Shown: positions 16,871 through 26,127, numbered from the stretch's first letter. The stretch is DNA of 64,000 nt from Defluviicoccus sp. bin129 (GCA_002239065.1 MPNO01000014.1:1-64000), one strand, 5' to 3'. Made by a program: numbers and translations. The notes: generated from the letters alone by a model not told the origin.

Positions 16871-19385
16871 GTGTCGTCGGACAACCCGGTCACCCCCTTC
16901 GACGGTCCCAACTCCTATGTCGGCCGAGTGCTGTCGCGCCCCGGGGCGCGGCGGGCGGTGCGGGGGCGGGGCCGCTATACCGACGACATCTCGCTGCCCC
17001 GCATGGTGCACGCGGCGTTCGTCCGCAGCCCCTACGGCCATGCCCGCATAGTCCGCATCGACACGGGCGCGGCGGCGGCGCATCCCGGCGTGGTCCGCGC
17101 GATGACCGGCGCAGAGCTCGCCGAACACTGCCCGCCCTGGTCGGGGATGCTGACCAGCTTCGAGGGGATGAAGGCGGCCTGGCAGCACGCGATGGCGACC
17201 GACCGGGTGTGCTGGCAGGGCGAGCCGGTGGCGGTGGTCTGCGCGCGGACGCGGGCCGAGGCCGAGGACGCCGCCGAGCTGGTCGAAATCGAGTGGGAGG
17301 AGCTTCCCGTCGTGATCGACAAGGAGCGGGCGCTCGGCCCCGGCGCCACCGTGCTCCACCCCGAGCTCGGCGACAACCTCGCCTGGCGCCGCGACATCGA
17401 CAACGGCGACGTCGATGCCGCCTTCGCCGCCGACGGCGCGGTGACGGTCGAGGAGACCTACGAGTTCGGCCGCCACACCGCGGTCAGCCTGGAGCCGCGC
17501 GCCGTGCTCGCCGACTGGGACAAGGGAACCGAGAAGCTCACCGTCCATACCTCGAGCCAGGTGCCGCACATGATCAAGACCGTGTTCGCGCGGCACCTGC
17601 CGGTCGACGAGCACAACATCCGCATCGTGGCGCCCGATGTCGGCGGCTCGTTCGGGCTCAAGATCCACACCTATGGCGACGAGGTCGCGGTCTGCGCGCT
17701 GGCCATATTGCTCGACCGGCCGGTCAAGTTCGTCGCCGACCGGCTGGAATCCTTCGTCACCGACATCCACGCCCGCGAGAACCGGATCCGGGCGCGCATG
17801 GCCCTCACCCGAGAGGGCGAGATCACCGCGCTCGAGATCGACGACCTGTCGGGCGTCGGCGCCTATTCGCAATACCCCCGGACCAGCGTGTTCGAGGCCA
17901 ACCAGATCCTCAATATCGCCGGCGGGCCGTACCGGCATCCCAACTACCGGGCGGTGGCGCAAATCGTCTATCTCAACGGCGTGCCGACCTCGCAGTATCG
18001 CGGCGTCGGCCACCCGATCGGCATCTCGGCGAGCGAGGCGCTGCTCGACCTCGCAGCCGCGACCGTCGGCATGGACCCGGTCGAGCTCCGCCGGCGCAAT
18101 TTGATGGAGGACGACTCCTACCCACGCCGGACCGCGTCGGGCGTGCATGTCCAAGATCTGTCGCACCAGGCCTGCCTGGAGCAGCTCGTGGAACGCATCG
18201 GCTACGCGGACCTGCGCGCCGAGCAGGAGCGGCTGCGCGGCGCGGGGGTGTGGCGCGGCATCGGCGTGTGCTCCTTCATCAAGGGCACCGCGCCCGGCCC
18301 GGAGGGCTATTACGGCGCCGGCAAGGCGCCGATCGCCTCGCAGGACGCCTGCACGATGAGCCTGGAGCCCGGCGGCGGCGTGCTGTGCGCCGTCGGCGTC
18401 ACCGAGCAGGGCCAGGGGGCGGACGCGGTGATGCGCCAGATCGCGGCGACCGCCGTCGGCGTTCCCATCGAGCGCGTCCGGGTGATCTCGGGCGATACCG
18501 ACGCGGTGCCCTATGGCGGGGGCACCTATGCGAGCCGGGCGACGGCGATCGGCGGCGAGGCGACATGGCTCGCCGGCCGCGCGCTCCGGACGGAGATCCT
18601 GCGGCTCGCCGGCGCGCTGTTGCAGACCGCGCCCGAGCGGCTCGACGTGGGCGGGGGCGAGGGGGGGGACGCACGCGGGGGCCGCGCCCGCCACCCCCCC
18701 CCCCCGCGCGGTCCGGACGGAGCGCCTGCGGCTCGCCGGCGCGCTGTTGCAGCCCGCGCCCGAGCGGCTCGACGTGGCCGGCGGCGAGGTGGTCGACGCA
18801 GGCGGCGGCGCGCCGCGCATCCCGCTCGCCGAGATCGGCCGGATCGGCCATTTCCAGATCGGCGAGCTGCCCAACGACATCCAGCCCGAGCTCACCCAGA
18901 CGCGGCATTTCCGGCTGCGCGACCGGATCTACATCTTTACCAACGGCGCGCACGCCTCGCATGTCGAAGTCGATGTCGAGACCGGTCTGGTGCGGCTGCT
19001 GAACCACTGGGTGGTGGAGGATTGCGGCCGGGTGATCAACCCCTTGCTGGCCGACGAGCAGGTCCGCGGCGGCGCCGTGCAGGGGATCGGCGGCGGGCTC
19101 TACGAGCACTGCATCTACGACGACAACGCGCAGCTCCAGAACGGCACCATGGTCGACTACCTGACGCCGATGGCGCTGGAGATGCCCGACATCGACGTGG
19201 CCCATGTCCAGACGCTCACCGCCGAATCCGAGCTCGGCGCCAAGGGCGTCGGCGAATCCGGCGTCGGCGGCGCGCCGTCGGCGGTGATGAACGCGGTCAA
19301 CGACGCGCTGAGGCCGTTCGGCGCGCGGGTGACGGAGCATCCGATCACGCCGGAGACCGTGCTCCGGGCGCTCGGGCGGGTGTGA
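16871..19385 (+). CDS. molybdenum hydroxylase large subunit (xanthine dehydrogenase/CoxL family), frame broken as assembled
   Basis: Molybdopterin-binding large subunit of the xanthine dehydrogenase/aldehyde oxidase/CO dehydrogenase family. Start is GTG 16871 after AGGAGCG. The first frame runs to about 18650, then a 127-base duplication with G/C-homopolymer flanks shifts the frame; the rest reads on to 19385 in the next frame. Removing 127 bases gives one continuous gene of 795 residues, the normal length. Visible family motifs are GRGRYTDDISLP near the N-terminus, QYRGVGHPIG at the cofactor loop and the catalytic-Glu motif GVGESGVGG near the end. The loop lacks the CO dehydrogenase AxSR signature, so it is not a true CoxL. 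No FAD or iron-sulfur subunit gene is adjacent. Confidence 0.88.
18581..18800. other. probable assembly scar: 127-bp-offset duplication with poly-G/poly-C middle
   Basis: Bases 18585-18650 recur at 18712-18777 with three mismatches, offset 127. Rightward of copy 1 the sequence still follows copy 2, but with many positions changed to G; leftward of copy 2 it follows copy 1 with positions changed to C, ending in a long C-run (18694-18705). This is what two contig ends with decaying base quality would look like when joined without merging their overlap. The offset restores the frame exactly. Confidence 0.8.
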
Positions 19386-19431
19386 GGCGGGGCGATCAGC
19401 GTAATCCGGGGGCGGGCGCGCGCCCTGCCGC

Positions 19432-21738
19432 TCAGCCGCTTCCACCCATGCGCGTCCTCCGGAAGGTCAGTGAAATTCGTCGAGACCGTTCGGTCCACCT
19501 GCCCTTGCCCGGCCGGCCCCTTCGCGGTTCGTTCTCCCGCTTCGGGATTTCATGCTTCCACCTGTACCTCGCATCGCCCGCCAGGATTGCAACGCTGCGA
19601 CGCTCGAGGGGTTGGTAGATCGGTTTCTCTTTGCGGCCAAGGGTAAACCGCATGTCCCATGTCTCGATCAGGCTGACAGTCGCTATGTGCTCGGCGAAGT
19701 CGTCTGGATGGTCGATGTGGGGCGCGATGCCCTGTTTGCCGACATATTCGTTGACGATCACCTGATCGGGCAGGTCCGGCATCAACCCTTCGTCAACGAG
19801 CCTGTGGCCCAACTCGTGCGCCCATTCGGGCAGCGCGGGCGCGCGGTCCGATTCGTCGATTCCGCGCTTCTTGTAGTCGTAGCGCCACCCATAGTGCTGT
19901 ACACGGCGTTGAAGCTCCGTGCTCCACTCGGCTCCATCGATCCACTCCAAGAGATGGGCCTCTTCTTCCTGGGTGATGAAATCCGGCCTGTAAATCAAAC
20001 CCGTCGGCTCGACTGCAGACCGGGCACGATCGGCCTGCGGCAAGTCCGTAGCGATGACATCCTCCGTCACCGACGGGACACGATAGGTCTCCGGCGGTTC
20101 CATAACGACGCCAGCCACGGCCTCGAACGGGCGAGGAAAGACCTCCGGTGGGTCTGGAACGACGCCGGCTTCGGTCGCCAGCCCGCGACGAAACTTGTCG
20201 GGATCCACTCGTTCTTCGATGTCGATGTTCTCCGGCAGTCGAAGGCTCTTCTCCCCTTCAACGACAAGATCGTCTCCATCGACGAACCAGTAGCCGCTTC
20301 CATCGGCACGCAAGCGGCCTTTCGGCAAAGAAAGGCGGCGCTCGATGCACGACCATGCCAACCGAACGGCGAGTTCCCGGGCCGCCTTGTCGGCGGCGGT
20401 GGCGGTCAGGTCGGCGGCGTACCACTTGGCGCGGGCTTTCCACTGCTTGCGAAGGACGGGTGCGCCGCGCCAGGCCAAGGTGAAATATCCGTCCTCGTCC
20501 ATTGGTTCGAGGGGAGACCGTCGAGAGGGCGGCAGCGCTGCCGCCTCGCCACCCGGCCAGGAAGCCGCCAGAGCGCGGGTCGCCAAGAATTCCCGAAGCC
20601 CGGCGTCACCGCGGAATTCCTTGTGGAGCGCCCGGTAGCCGTGGCGCCATCCGCACAAGATGGCGGCGGCCCACCACACCCCGGGCGGCAGGCCCGGCAG
20701 GTCCTGGTTCCAGGATCTGAACCTCGTCGGGTCTGGCCGCAGCAGGGCGAGCCATATGGCGAGGCCCGCGCCGTTTCCTCGCCAATCGTCGCAGGATACC
20801 GTCTCATTCCCCGCGACGATCCGTCGAGTCCGCTCCAGCCAGGGGTTCGTGTCGTCGAGGCGCGCTGCCCGCGCTATTCGGTCGGCGAGTGCGGCGGGGG
20901 ATTCTTCCCCGGCGTTTGGCCATTCCATACAGGACAATGCCGCCCGCCACAGCCGCTCCTGATCGTCCGAACCGGCTCCAACACCTTCCGAGCGGTCTCC
21001 GCCCAGCCAGGGGAGTTGCAGCCATTGCGCATCGAGCCGTACGGTTTCTTCCGCGACCCCGGCCGCGTTTCGTCCGAGGGCCCGGCGCAGGACCTTGATC
21101 CACGGCTCCATATGGGGCACCGCCCAAACCGCCATCGCCATCGCCCCCTGTACGGCGTTCAGGGCCTCGGGCAATTCCAGCGGTCGGGTTTCCGGGGTCC
21201 CAGGATCGCCCGCCGGTGGAGGTTCCGGCGCGAAGTCGGTCACCACGACGGGCGCATCCGGCAAGGAGAGGTTGGAGAATTGCCCCGCCATCGCGAGGAG
21301 ATGCGTCTTCTGTTCGTCGGAGGGGACTTCGACGGTCTTGACCGCGTAGAGGGGGAGCGGTGCGCGCCAGCGAACGACCGGAGAGACGCCGCCATCCTCG
21401 CGACCAGCCGCGGCGCGTTCCAGGTCCTTCCACGCTTCCGGGAAGGGGAGCTCGTCGACGTCGAACGACAGCCGTACCGGGATCGCGTTGCGCCCCGCCG
21501 AAAGCTCCTCCGATACGAAGCTCTCCCGTCCCAGGAAAGAGCAGGCGTTGGCGCGTGGCCGCAGCCACCCGTCCTGGCTGGCGTGGAACAGCCTTCGATG
21601 GCTCGCCACCAGGCCGAGCCAGGTCGGAAAAGTCGGGTCGATCCCGGCAACCGCATCCTGGGCTGACACATTCCCACCGGCGGCACGCCGCCTGCCCCCG
21701 GGTCGATCCGCAAACGCGAACTCTCCCTGTCCGCTCAT
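19432..21738 (-). CDS. large protein with unknown N-terminal region and C-terminal AlkB-like 2OG-Fe(II) dioxygenase
   Basis: A 768-residue protein. From about residue 580 it is an AlkB-family dioxygenase: NEYVGKQGIAPHID gives the conserved Asn-x-Tyr and the iron ligands His674 and Asp676; YRWKHEI gives the distal His (about 729); RISLTFR gives the two arginines that bind 2-oxoglutarate. The set is complete, so the domain should be catalytically competent, acting on alkylated or modified nucleic acid. I do not recognise the first ~550 residues; they are mixed alpha/beta, Trp-rich (WLGLV, WIKVLRRAL, GVWWAAAILCGW) and without membrane segments or obvious catalytic motifs. ATG 21738 overlaps the helicase stop (ATGA), so it is the last gene of a three-gene operon. 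Confidence 0.82.
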   Translation of the reverse strand: MSGQGEFAFADRPGGRRRAAGGNVSAQDAVAGIDPTFPTWLGLVASHRRLFHASQDGWLRPRANACSFLGRESFVSEELSAGRNAIPVRLSFDVDELPFPEAWKDLERAAAGREDGGVSPVVRWRAPLPLYAVKTVEVPSDEQKTHLLAMAGQFSNLSLPDAPVVVTDFAPEPPPAGDPGTPETRPLELPEALNAVQGAMAMAVWAVPHMEPWIKVLRRALGRNAAGVAEETVRLDAQWLQLPWLGGDRSEGVGAGSDDQERLWRAALSCMEWPNAGEESPAALADRIARAARLDDTNPWLERTRRIVAGNETVSCDDWRGNGAGLAIWLALLRPDPTRFRSWNQDLPGLPPGVWWAAAILCGWRHGYRALHKEFRGDAGLREFLATRALAASWPGGEAAALPPSRRSPLEPMDEDGYFTLAWRGAPVLRKQWKARAKWYAADLTATAADKAARELAVRLAWSCIERRLSLPKGRLRADGSGYWFVDGDDLVVEGEKSLRLPENIDIEERVDPDKFRRGLATEAGVVPDPPEVFPRPFEAVAGVVMEPPETYRVPSVTEDVIATDLPQADRARSAVEPTGLIYRPDFITQEEEAHLLEWIDGAEWSTELQRRVQHYGWRYDYKKRGIDESDRAPALPEWAHELGHRLVDEGLMPDLPDQVIVNEYVGKQGIAPHIDHPDDFAEHIATVSLIETWDMRFTLGRKEKPIYQPLERRSVAILAGDARYRWKHEIPKRENEPRRGRPGKGRWTERSRRISLTFRRTRMGGSG

Positions 21739-22829
21739 GGCCGCTCCAGGAATTCGGGGCCCGGCAACCGATCGAGGAGCGCATCGGGCAAACCGTCGCC
21801 CTCATGCATCAGAAAGAGGTTATCCCGCGCCCGAGCGCAAAGCATGTACATCTTGCGTTGATTCACCGCGTTGCTGTGGAAAAGAAGCTCGCCGATCTCC
21901 ATGACGAAGACGGTGTCGAATTCCTGCCCCTTGATCGACCCCACGTTGAGGATCGTGATTCCCCGTTCCAGGAGGTCGATCTGGTCCTCGTTTTGCCTCT
22001 CGGTTGTATAGATTTGAACAGGTTGTCCCGGGAGCCGATCGCGCAAGCCGGAATACAGGCTCTCACCCGTACCGTTGCGGACCACGGCGACGCCGACGCG
22101 CCCGCCTCGCGTATTGTACCAGTTGGCGATCAGCGCGGTCGCGCTGTCGAGGCGGTACGCCACCGCGCGGGGCAGTTCGCCCGACCGACGGCGCTTCACC
22201 TCGGGAATCGGGGCAGCCCCCGCGTGGAAGTGCTCGGCGACGCGCGCGATTTCGGGCGTGTTGCGATGGTTGGCGTTGAGCAGGACCGGATCGCCAAAAC
22301 GCCCCTCGACCTGGATGTCGCGAAGCGTGGAACGGTCCGCGCGGAGGGCCTGGTCCTCGTCCGCGAACACCGTGACGGCGTTCGCCACGAAATCCCGGAG
22401 GTAACGGAAAAGCGACCGGGGAAGGTCCTGGGCTTCGTCGACGATCGCGTGGACCGGTCCCGGTGTGACGCCGCGCTCTTCCAGCGTCTCGTGCATCGCC
22501 TCCCAGATGTAGTCATAGCGATTGCCCTCCCTGGACGGCACCGGGGCGGCCGCCTGTCCGCGGTAGTGGCGGCTCACGAAGCTGTGCATGGTGCGCGCGT
22601 CGACCCGCCCCTCCGTCAACTGGGCAATGAGACGGCGGAGCATCCGGTTGTAAGCGATGATCACCGCCGGCCTCTTGGCTTCGGCCAGCATCTGGGCGCG
22701 GTAAACCGCGAGCACCGTCTTGCCCGAGCCCGGCGGTCCCACCACGAACAGCGAATCGTCGAACGCCGTCTCATAGACTTCAAGCTGATTCTCGTCGCTC
22801 GCGATCTCTTCGTAGGTAGGCAGCCGCAC
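21735..22829 (-). CDS. UvrD/DUF2075-like superfamily 1 helicase or NTPase, compact
   Basis: Superfamily 1 NTPase of 364 residues, about half the length of UvrD and lacking its large accessory subdomains. Motifs in order: Walker A FVVGPPGSGKTVLAVYRA (about 26-43), Walker B AIVDEAQDLP, motif III-like region (VFADEDQAL), an NANHRN segment resembling motif IV, motif V SIKGQEFDTVFV and motif VI RKMYMLCARARDNLFL. All are intact, so it should hydrolyse ATP on single-stranded nucleic acid. The start is GTG 22829, one base after the methyltransferase stop and preceded by GGGGA; the longer open frame upstream overlaps that gene and is not needed. It is translationally coupled to the AlkB-fusion gene. 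Confidence 0.87.
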   Translation of the reverse strand: MRLPTYEEIASDENQLEVYETAFDDSLFVVGPPGSGKTVLAVYRAQMLAEAKRPAVIIAYNRMLRRLIAQLTEGRVDARTMHSFVSRHYRGQAAAPVPSREGNRYDYIWEAMHETLEERGVTPGPVHAIVDEAQDLPRSLFRYLRDFVANAVTVFADEDQALRADRSTLRDIQVEGRFGDPVLLNANHRNTPEIARVAEHFHAGAAPIPEVKRRRSGELPRAVAYRLDSATALIANWYNTRGGRVGVAVVRNGTGESLYSGLRDRLPGQPVQIYTTERQNEDQIDLLERGITILNVGSIKGQEFDTVFVMEIGELLFHSNAVNQRKMYMLCARARDNLFLMHEGDGLPDALLDRLPGPEFLERP

Positions 22830-22830
22830 G

Positions 22831-23670
22831 TCATTCCCCGAGGCACAGAACCCGCCGCTGCGGGCGATGGAAGAGGGCGTAATAGAGGCTACGATTCTGT
22901 AAACGGTCCCTACGCTCGACGACGATCTCCTCCTGATCTTCGGCATGCAGTTCAAAACCGGCCGCCTCCAGCAATTGCCGAAACTCCGGATACCGGCGGT
23001 TGGGCTGCCGCCGGGTAGAGTTGGTGTAGAGCAGCGTCACGGCGCCTCGGCCGAGCCTGTCGAGCAGGCCTTCCAGGTCGCCGAACATGGCTTCGACGTC
23101 CAGGGTGGGGCTTGCGAACAGGTAAGACAGGATCACGATCACATCCCGCCATCCGGGGCGGTGCGGCCAATCCACCGCGCCCATGCCGATAGCCCAACGC
23201 GCCCTTACGCGTCCGGGTATGTGATCCGAGCCCGCTAGGCGGGCACCCAGCCGTCGCATCGATTTCGCACGGTCGATACCGATATAGTCGAAGCGCGTCT
23301 CGTCCCCAAGCGTCGCCGCCAGAGCGAGTCCTCCGGTGAAGGGACCGCAGCCTATATCCACGACGATGGGGTTCTCCGGCCGCGCGCCAGCCAGGAGCTG
23401 GCCGAAAGCGGTAACCAGTTCCTCGACGTGCCCCCTCTGGTTCATGAACGCGTAGAGCAGCGCCAGGTCGTCCGGGGACAAAGTTCCCAATTGGGCGTCG
23501 AAGTCGGCTTGACCGCGGCCGATGGCTTCCACCGCCTCGTCCATGGTCATGCCGAAGCGCGTGCCGCCATGCGATCGGGGATCGTTGCGGACCGGGCCGA
23601 TGATTTCGTCTCTCCGCAACTCGTCGAGCCAGCCCGGCATCTGCACGGCGTCCAACACAACCCCCTGCAC
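22831..23670 (-). CDS. class I SAM-dependent methyltransferase-like protein
   Basis: About 279 residues. The central part has the Rossmann methyltransferase core: motif I IVVDIGCGPFTGGLALA (about 102-118), an acidic residue after strand 2 (YIGIDRAK) and a strand-4 region (DVIVILSYLFASPTLDVEAM). The usual NPPY/DPPY motif of base-N-methyltransferases is not visible, so DNA-base methylation is not supported; RNA, small-molecule or protein targets remain possible. It heads the three-gene cassette. The start is uncertain: GTG 23670 gives the full frame, while ATG 23640 suits a TATACT -10-like element at 23694-23689 on this strand. Confidence 0.8.
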   Translation of the reverse strand: MQGVVLDAVQMPGWLDELRRDEIIGPVRNDPRSHGGTRFGMTMDEAVEAIGRGQADFDAQLGTLSPDDLALLYAFMNQRGHVEELVTAFGQLLAGARPENPIVVDIGCGPFTGGLALAATLGDETRFDYIGIDRAKSMRRLGARLAGSDHIPGRVRARWAIGMGAVDWPHRPGWRDVIVILSYLFASPTLDVEAMFGDLEGLLDRLGRGAVTLLYTNSTRRQPNRRYPEFRQLLEAAGFELHAEDQEEIVVERRDRLQNRSLYYALFHRPQRRVLCLGE

Positions 23671-23730
23671 TACAAGCTGCCGCAGGTCAGTATAGCGCGC
23701 TCGACGACGGGTGGGTTCGCCCCGACTCGC

Positions 23731-23755
23731 GTCATGCCGGCGATCGCGGCATGAC
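23731..23755. repeat. REP-like palindrome at the edge of the cassette
   Basis: GTCATGCCG (23731-23739) and CGGCATGAC (23747-23755) form a perfect 9-bp inverted repeat with a 7-base loop in the gap between the methyltransferase gene and the next GST gene. Similar small palindromes occur at 15.9 kb and in the 38-kb cluster. Confidence 0.55.
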
Positions 23756-23827
23756 GCTCCACCTCCCGTTGCCGCGCCGGGCGGGAGTTTCTAGGCTCCA
23801 ACCGCGATTTCCCGACGAGAGGACATC

Positions 23828-24472
23828 ATGGACATCACCCTCTACTACGCGCCGGTCACCTGCGCGCTCGCGCCCTGGATCACGCTGACCGAAGCCGGGG
23901 CGGAATTTGAGGTCAGGCCGCTCAACCTCGGCCGCCGGCAGCACATGTCGGCGGACTACATGGCGATCAACCCCAAGCACAAGGTGCCGCTCTTGGCGGT
24001 CGACGGCGAGACGATGACCGAGAGCACGGCGATCCAGCTCTGGATCGCGCGCGCCTTCCCGGAAGCCGGGCTGCTGCCCGACGACCCGTGGCGGGAGCTC
24101 GAGGCGATCTCGCTGCACTCCTGGTGCTCGTCGGGCATCCACCCCTATCTCAGCCGCATCAACGCCCCGCCCCGGGTGTGCGACGTGCCGGGCGCGGACG
24201 ACAACGTGGTCGGCCACGCGCGGGAATATTTGACCGAGGCGTTCGGCATCGCGGACGGCATGCTGGAGGGGCGCGCGTACTTCTTCGACCGCTTCACCAC
24301 GCCCGATGCGCATTTCTTCTGGTGCTGCCGGCGCGCGACCCAGTTCGACTTCGACCTGACCGCCTTCCCCAACACCGCCGCCCATTTCGAGCGCATGCAG
24401 GGCCGTGACAGCGTGCGCAAGCTGCTCGCCTACGAAAAGCGGGTCATGGACGACTTCGCGAGCGCGGCGTAG
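23828..24472 (+). CDS. glutathione S-transferase
   Basis: GST of 214 residues, the usual length. The N-terminal domain begins MDITLYYAPVTCALAPWITL, with the catalytic Ser/Cys position occupied by TCA, as in beta-class-like bacterial enzymes, followed by the cis-Pro segment HKVPLLAVDG and the glutathione gamma-Glu contact TESTAIQLWI. The C-terminal domain is all-helical. It starts at ATG 23828 after GAGAGGACATC. It precedes the second TRAP operon by 69 bases on the same strand, and is not closely related in sequence to the GST at 15.96-16.73 kb. Confidence 0.9.
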   Translation: MDITLYYAPVTCALAPWITLTEAGAEFEVRPLNLGRRQHMSADYMAINPKHKVPLLAVDGETMTESTAIQLWIARAFPEAGLLPDDPWRELEAISLHSWCSSGIHPYLSRINAPPRVCDVPGADDNVVGHAREYLTEAFGIADGMLEGRAYFFDRFTTPDAHFFWCCRRATQFDFDLTAFPNTAAHFERMQGRDSVRKLLAYEKRVMDDFASAA

Positions 24473-24541
24473 GCGCCTCGACCCGGTTTTCGACGCCCGC
24501 CATCGCGTGATAGTCTCGCGGCCGACACAGGGGAGACGATC

Positions 24542-25561
24542 ATGCTGAAACGTATCGCGCTTTTGCCGCTCGGCTGCCTGGCTGCGGGGCTCGCCGCCGC
24601 CCCCGCCGGCGCCGAGACCGTGCTGAAAATCTCGAGCTGGGCGCCGCCGACGCATTTCCTAAACGCCACCGTGTGGCCGACCTGGGGGAAGTGGGTCACG
24701 GAGGCGACCCAGGGCCGGGTCAAGACCAAGATCGAGTACAAGCTCGCCTCGCCGCTCAAGCAGTTCGGCGTGGTGCGCGACGGCATCGCCGACGCCGGCT
24801 GGATCTTCCACGGCTACAACACCCGCTACGTCGCGACCCAGGTCGTCGAGATGCCCAATCTCGACACCAGCGCCGAGGCCGCCGGGGTGGCCTACTGGAA
24901 GGTGCATGAAAAGTATCTGCACAAGGCGAGGGAGCACCGCGGCACGGTGCTGCTCGGGCTGATGTCGCACGGCCCGGCGGTGATCCATACCAAGAAGCCG
25001 CTGAAGGCGCTTTCCGACCTCAAGGGCTTGAAGATCCGCGTGCCCGGCGGGGTCGGCAGCCTGGTCGGCAAGGCGCTCGGCGTCACCGCGGTCAAGCTGC
25101 CGGCGCCCAAGGTCTACGAAGCGCTGTCGTCCGGCGTCGCCGACGGCATCTTCATGCCGATGGAGACGCAGAAGACCTTCCGCCTCAAGGAGGTGGTCCC
25201 GCATGTGATGATCATGCCGGGCGGGCTCTACTACGGAAGCTTCGCGCTGCTGATCAACCCGGGCACGCTCAAGAAGCTGTCCGACGCCGACCGCAAGGCG
25301 GTGATGAGCGTTTCCGGCGAAAGGCTGTCGCAGTTCGCCGGCACGGTGTGGGATGCCGGGGACAAGGCCGGCCTCGCCGCGGCGAAGGAGGCGGGAACGA
25401 CGGTCCAGACGGCGACGGCGGCCATGAAGAAGGCGTATCTCGCCCTCATGAAGCCGGTCGAGGAGGCGTGGATCGAGCGCGCCGGCAAGGGCGGCTACGA
25501 CGCCCGCGCCGCGCTCGCCGAGCTGCGCCAGACCGCCCGCGCCTATGACAAGGCCAAGTGA
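24542..25561 (+). CDS. TRAP transporter substrate-binding protein (DctP type)
   Basis: Second TRAP binding protein in the window, 339 residues, with a signal peptide (1 to about 24, PAGAE cleavage region). The mature part contains LKGLKIRVPGG (about 158-168), whose Arg contacts the substrate carboxylate, and KVYEALSSGVADGIFMP, typical of DctP. The start ATG 24542 follows GGGGAG. The next gene starts in a GTGA overlap with its stop, so all three subunits are coupled. It is only distantly similar to the DctP protein at 0.3-1.3 kb, so the two systems probably import different acids. Confidence 0.92.
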   Translation: MLKRIALLPLGCLAAGLAAAPAGAETVLKISSWAPPTHFLNATVWPTWGKWVTEATQGRVKTKIEYKLASPLKQFGVVRDGIADAGWIFHGYNTRYVATQVVEMPNLDTSAEAAGVAYWKVHEKYLHKAREHRGTVLLGLMSHGPAVIHTKKPLKALSDLKGLKIRVPGGVGSLVGKALGVTAVKLPAPKVYEALSSGVADGIFMPMETQKTFRLKEVVPHVMIMPGGLYYGSFALLINPGTLKKLSDADRKAVMSVSGERLSQFAGTVWDAGDKAGLAAAKEAGTTVQTATAAMKKAYLALMKPVEEAWIERAGKGGYDARAALAELRQTARAYDKAK

Positions 25562-26106
25562 GCGAAGCGGGTCCGGTTGACGACAAACCCCCTTCCGGGC
25601 GGCGCTTCGGCGGCTGGCTGACCGCCGTTCCGGAAGGGGCGTCGTCGGTCGTGCTGTTCGCGCTGATGGCGATGACCTGCGTCGACGTCATCGGGCGCGA
25701 GCTGCTCGGCGCCCCGCTCGACGGCGCGACCGAGCTGACCCAGCTCATGCTGGGCGTGCTCGTCTTCGCCATCCTGCCCTCGGTGTGCCTGCGCGAGGAG
25801 CATGTCTCGGTCGACCTGCTCGACATCTGGTTCCCGGACCGGCTGGTGCCGCTGCGCCAGGCGATCCTGAACGCGATCATGGCGGCGGCGCTGGGTTTCG
25901 TCGCCTGGCGGGTCTGGATCATCGCGAGCCGGGAGGCCGAGTACGGCGACGCCACCGAGTTTCTCGAAATCGAACTTGCGCCGATCACCTATTTCATCGC
26001 CGTGCTGAGCGCCTGCGGCGCGGTGGCCTTCGCCGCCAACGTCGTCCGCCATGCGCGCGGGTCGGGTCCGGTGCCGGCCGGCGGCGACGACCACAGCAGC
26101 GTCTGA
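25558..26106 (+). CDS. TRAP transporter small permease (DctQ type)
   Basis: Small TRAP membrane subunit, 182 residues with a charged N-terminal tail (about 1-25) and four hydrophobic helices. The helix VFAILPSVCLREEHVSVDLL is the conserved DctQ segment. It starts at GTG 25558 overlapping the DctP stop, and a 21-base gap separates it from DctM. Confidence 0.88.
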   Translation: MSEAGPVDDKPPSGRRFGGWLTAVPEGASSVVLFALMAMTCVDVIGRELLGAPLDGATELTQLMLGVLVFAILPSVCLREEHVSVDLLDIWFPDRLVPLRQAILNAIMAAALGFVAWRVWIIASREAEYGDATEFLEIELAPITYFIAVLSACGAVAFAANVVRHARGSGPVPAGGDDHSSV

Positions 26107-26127
26107 CGGCGCGACGACCCGGGTCCG

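Noticed and set aside
18651-18707. G/C-rich insert as a new mobile or regulatory element
   Set aside because: The insert tracks the flanking gene sequence base by base with substitutions toward G or C, so it is degraded copy rather than new sequence; the second example at 62.2 kb has a different insert.
22831-23670. Restriction-modification methyltransferase
   Set aside because: No NPPY/DPPY catalytic motif and no restriction endonuclease gene beside it; the core is SAM-binding but target type is unclear.
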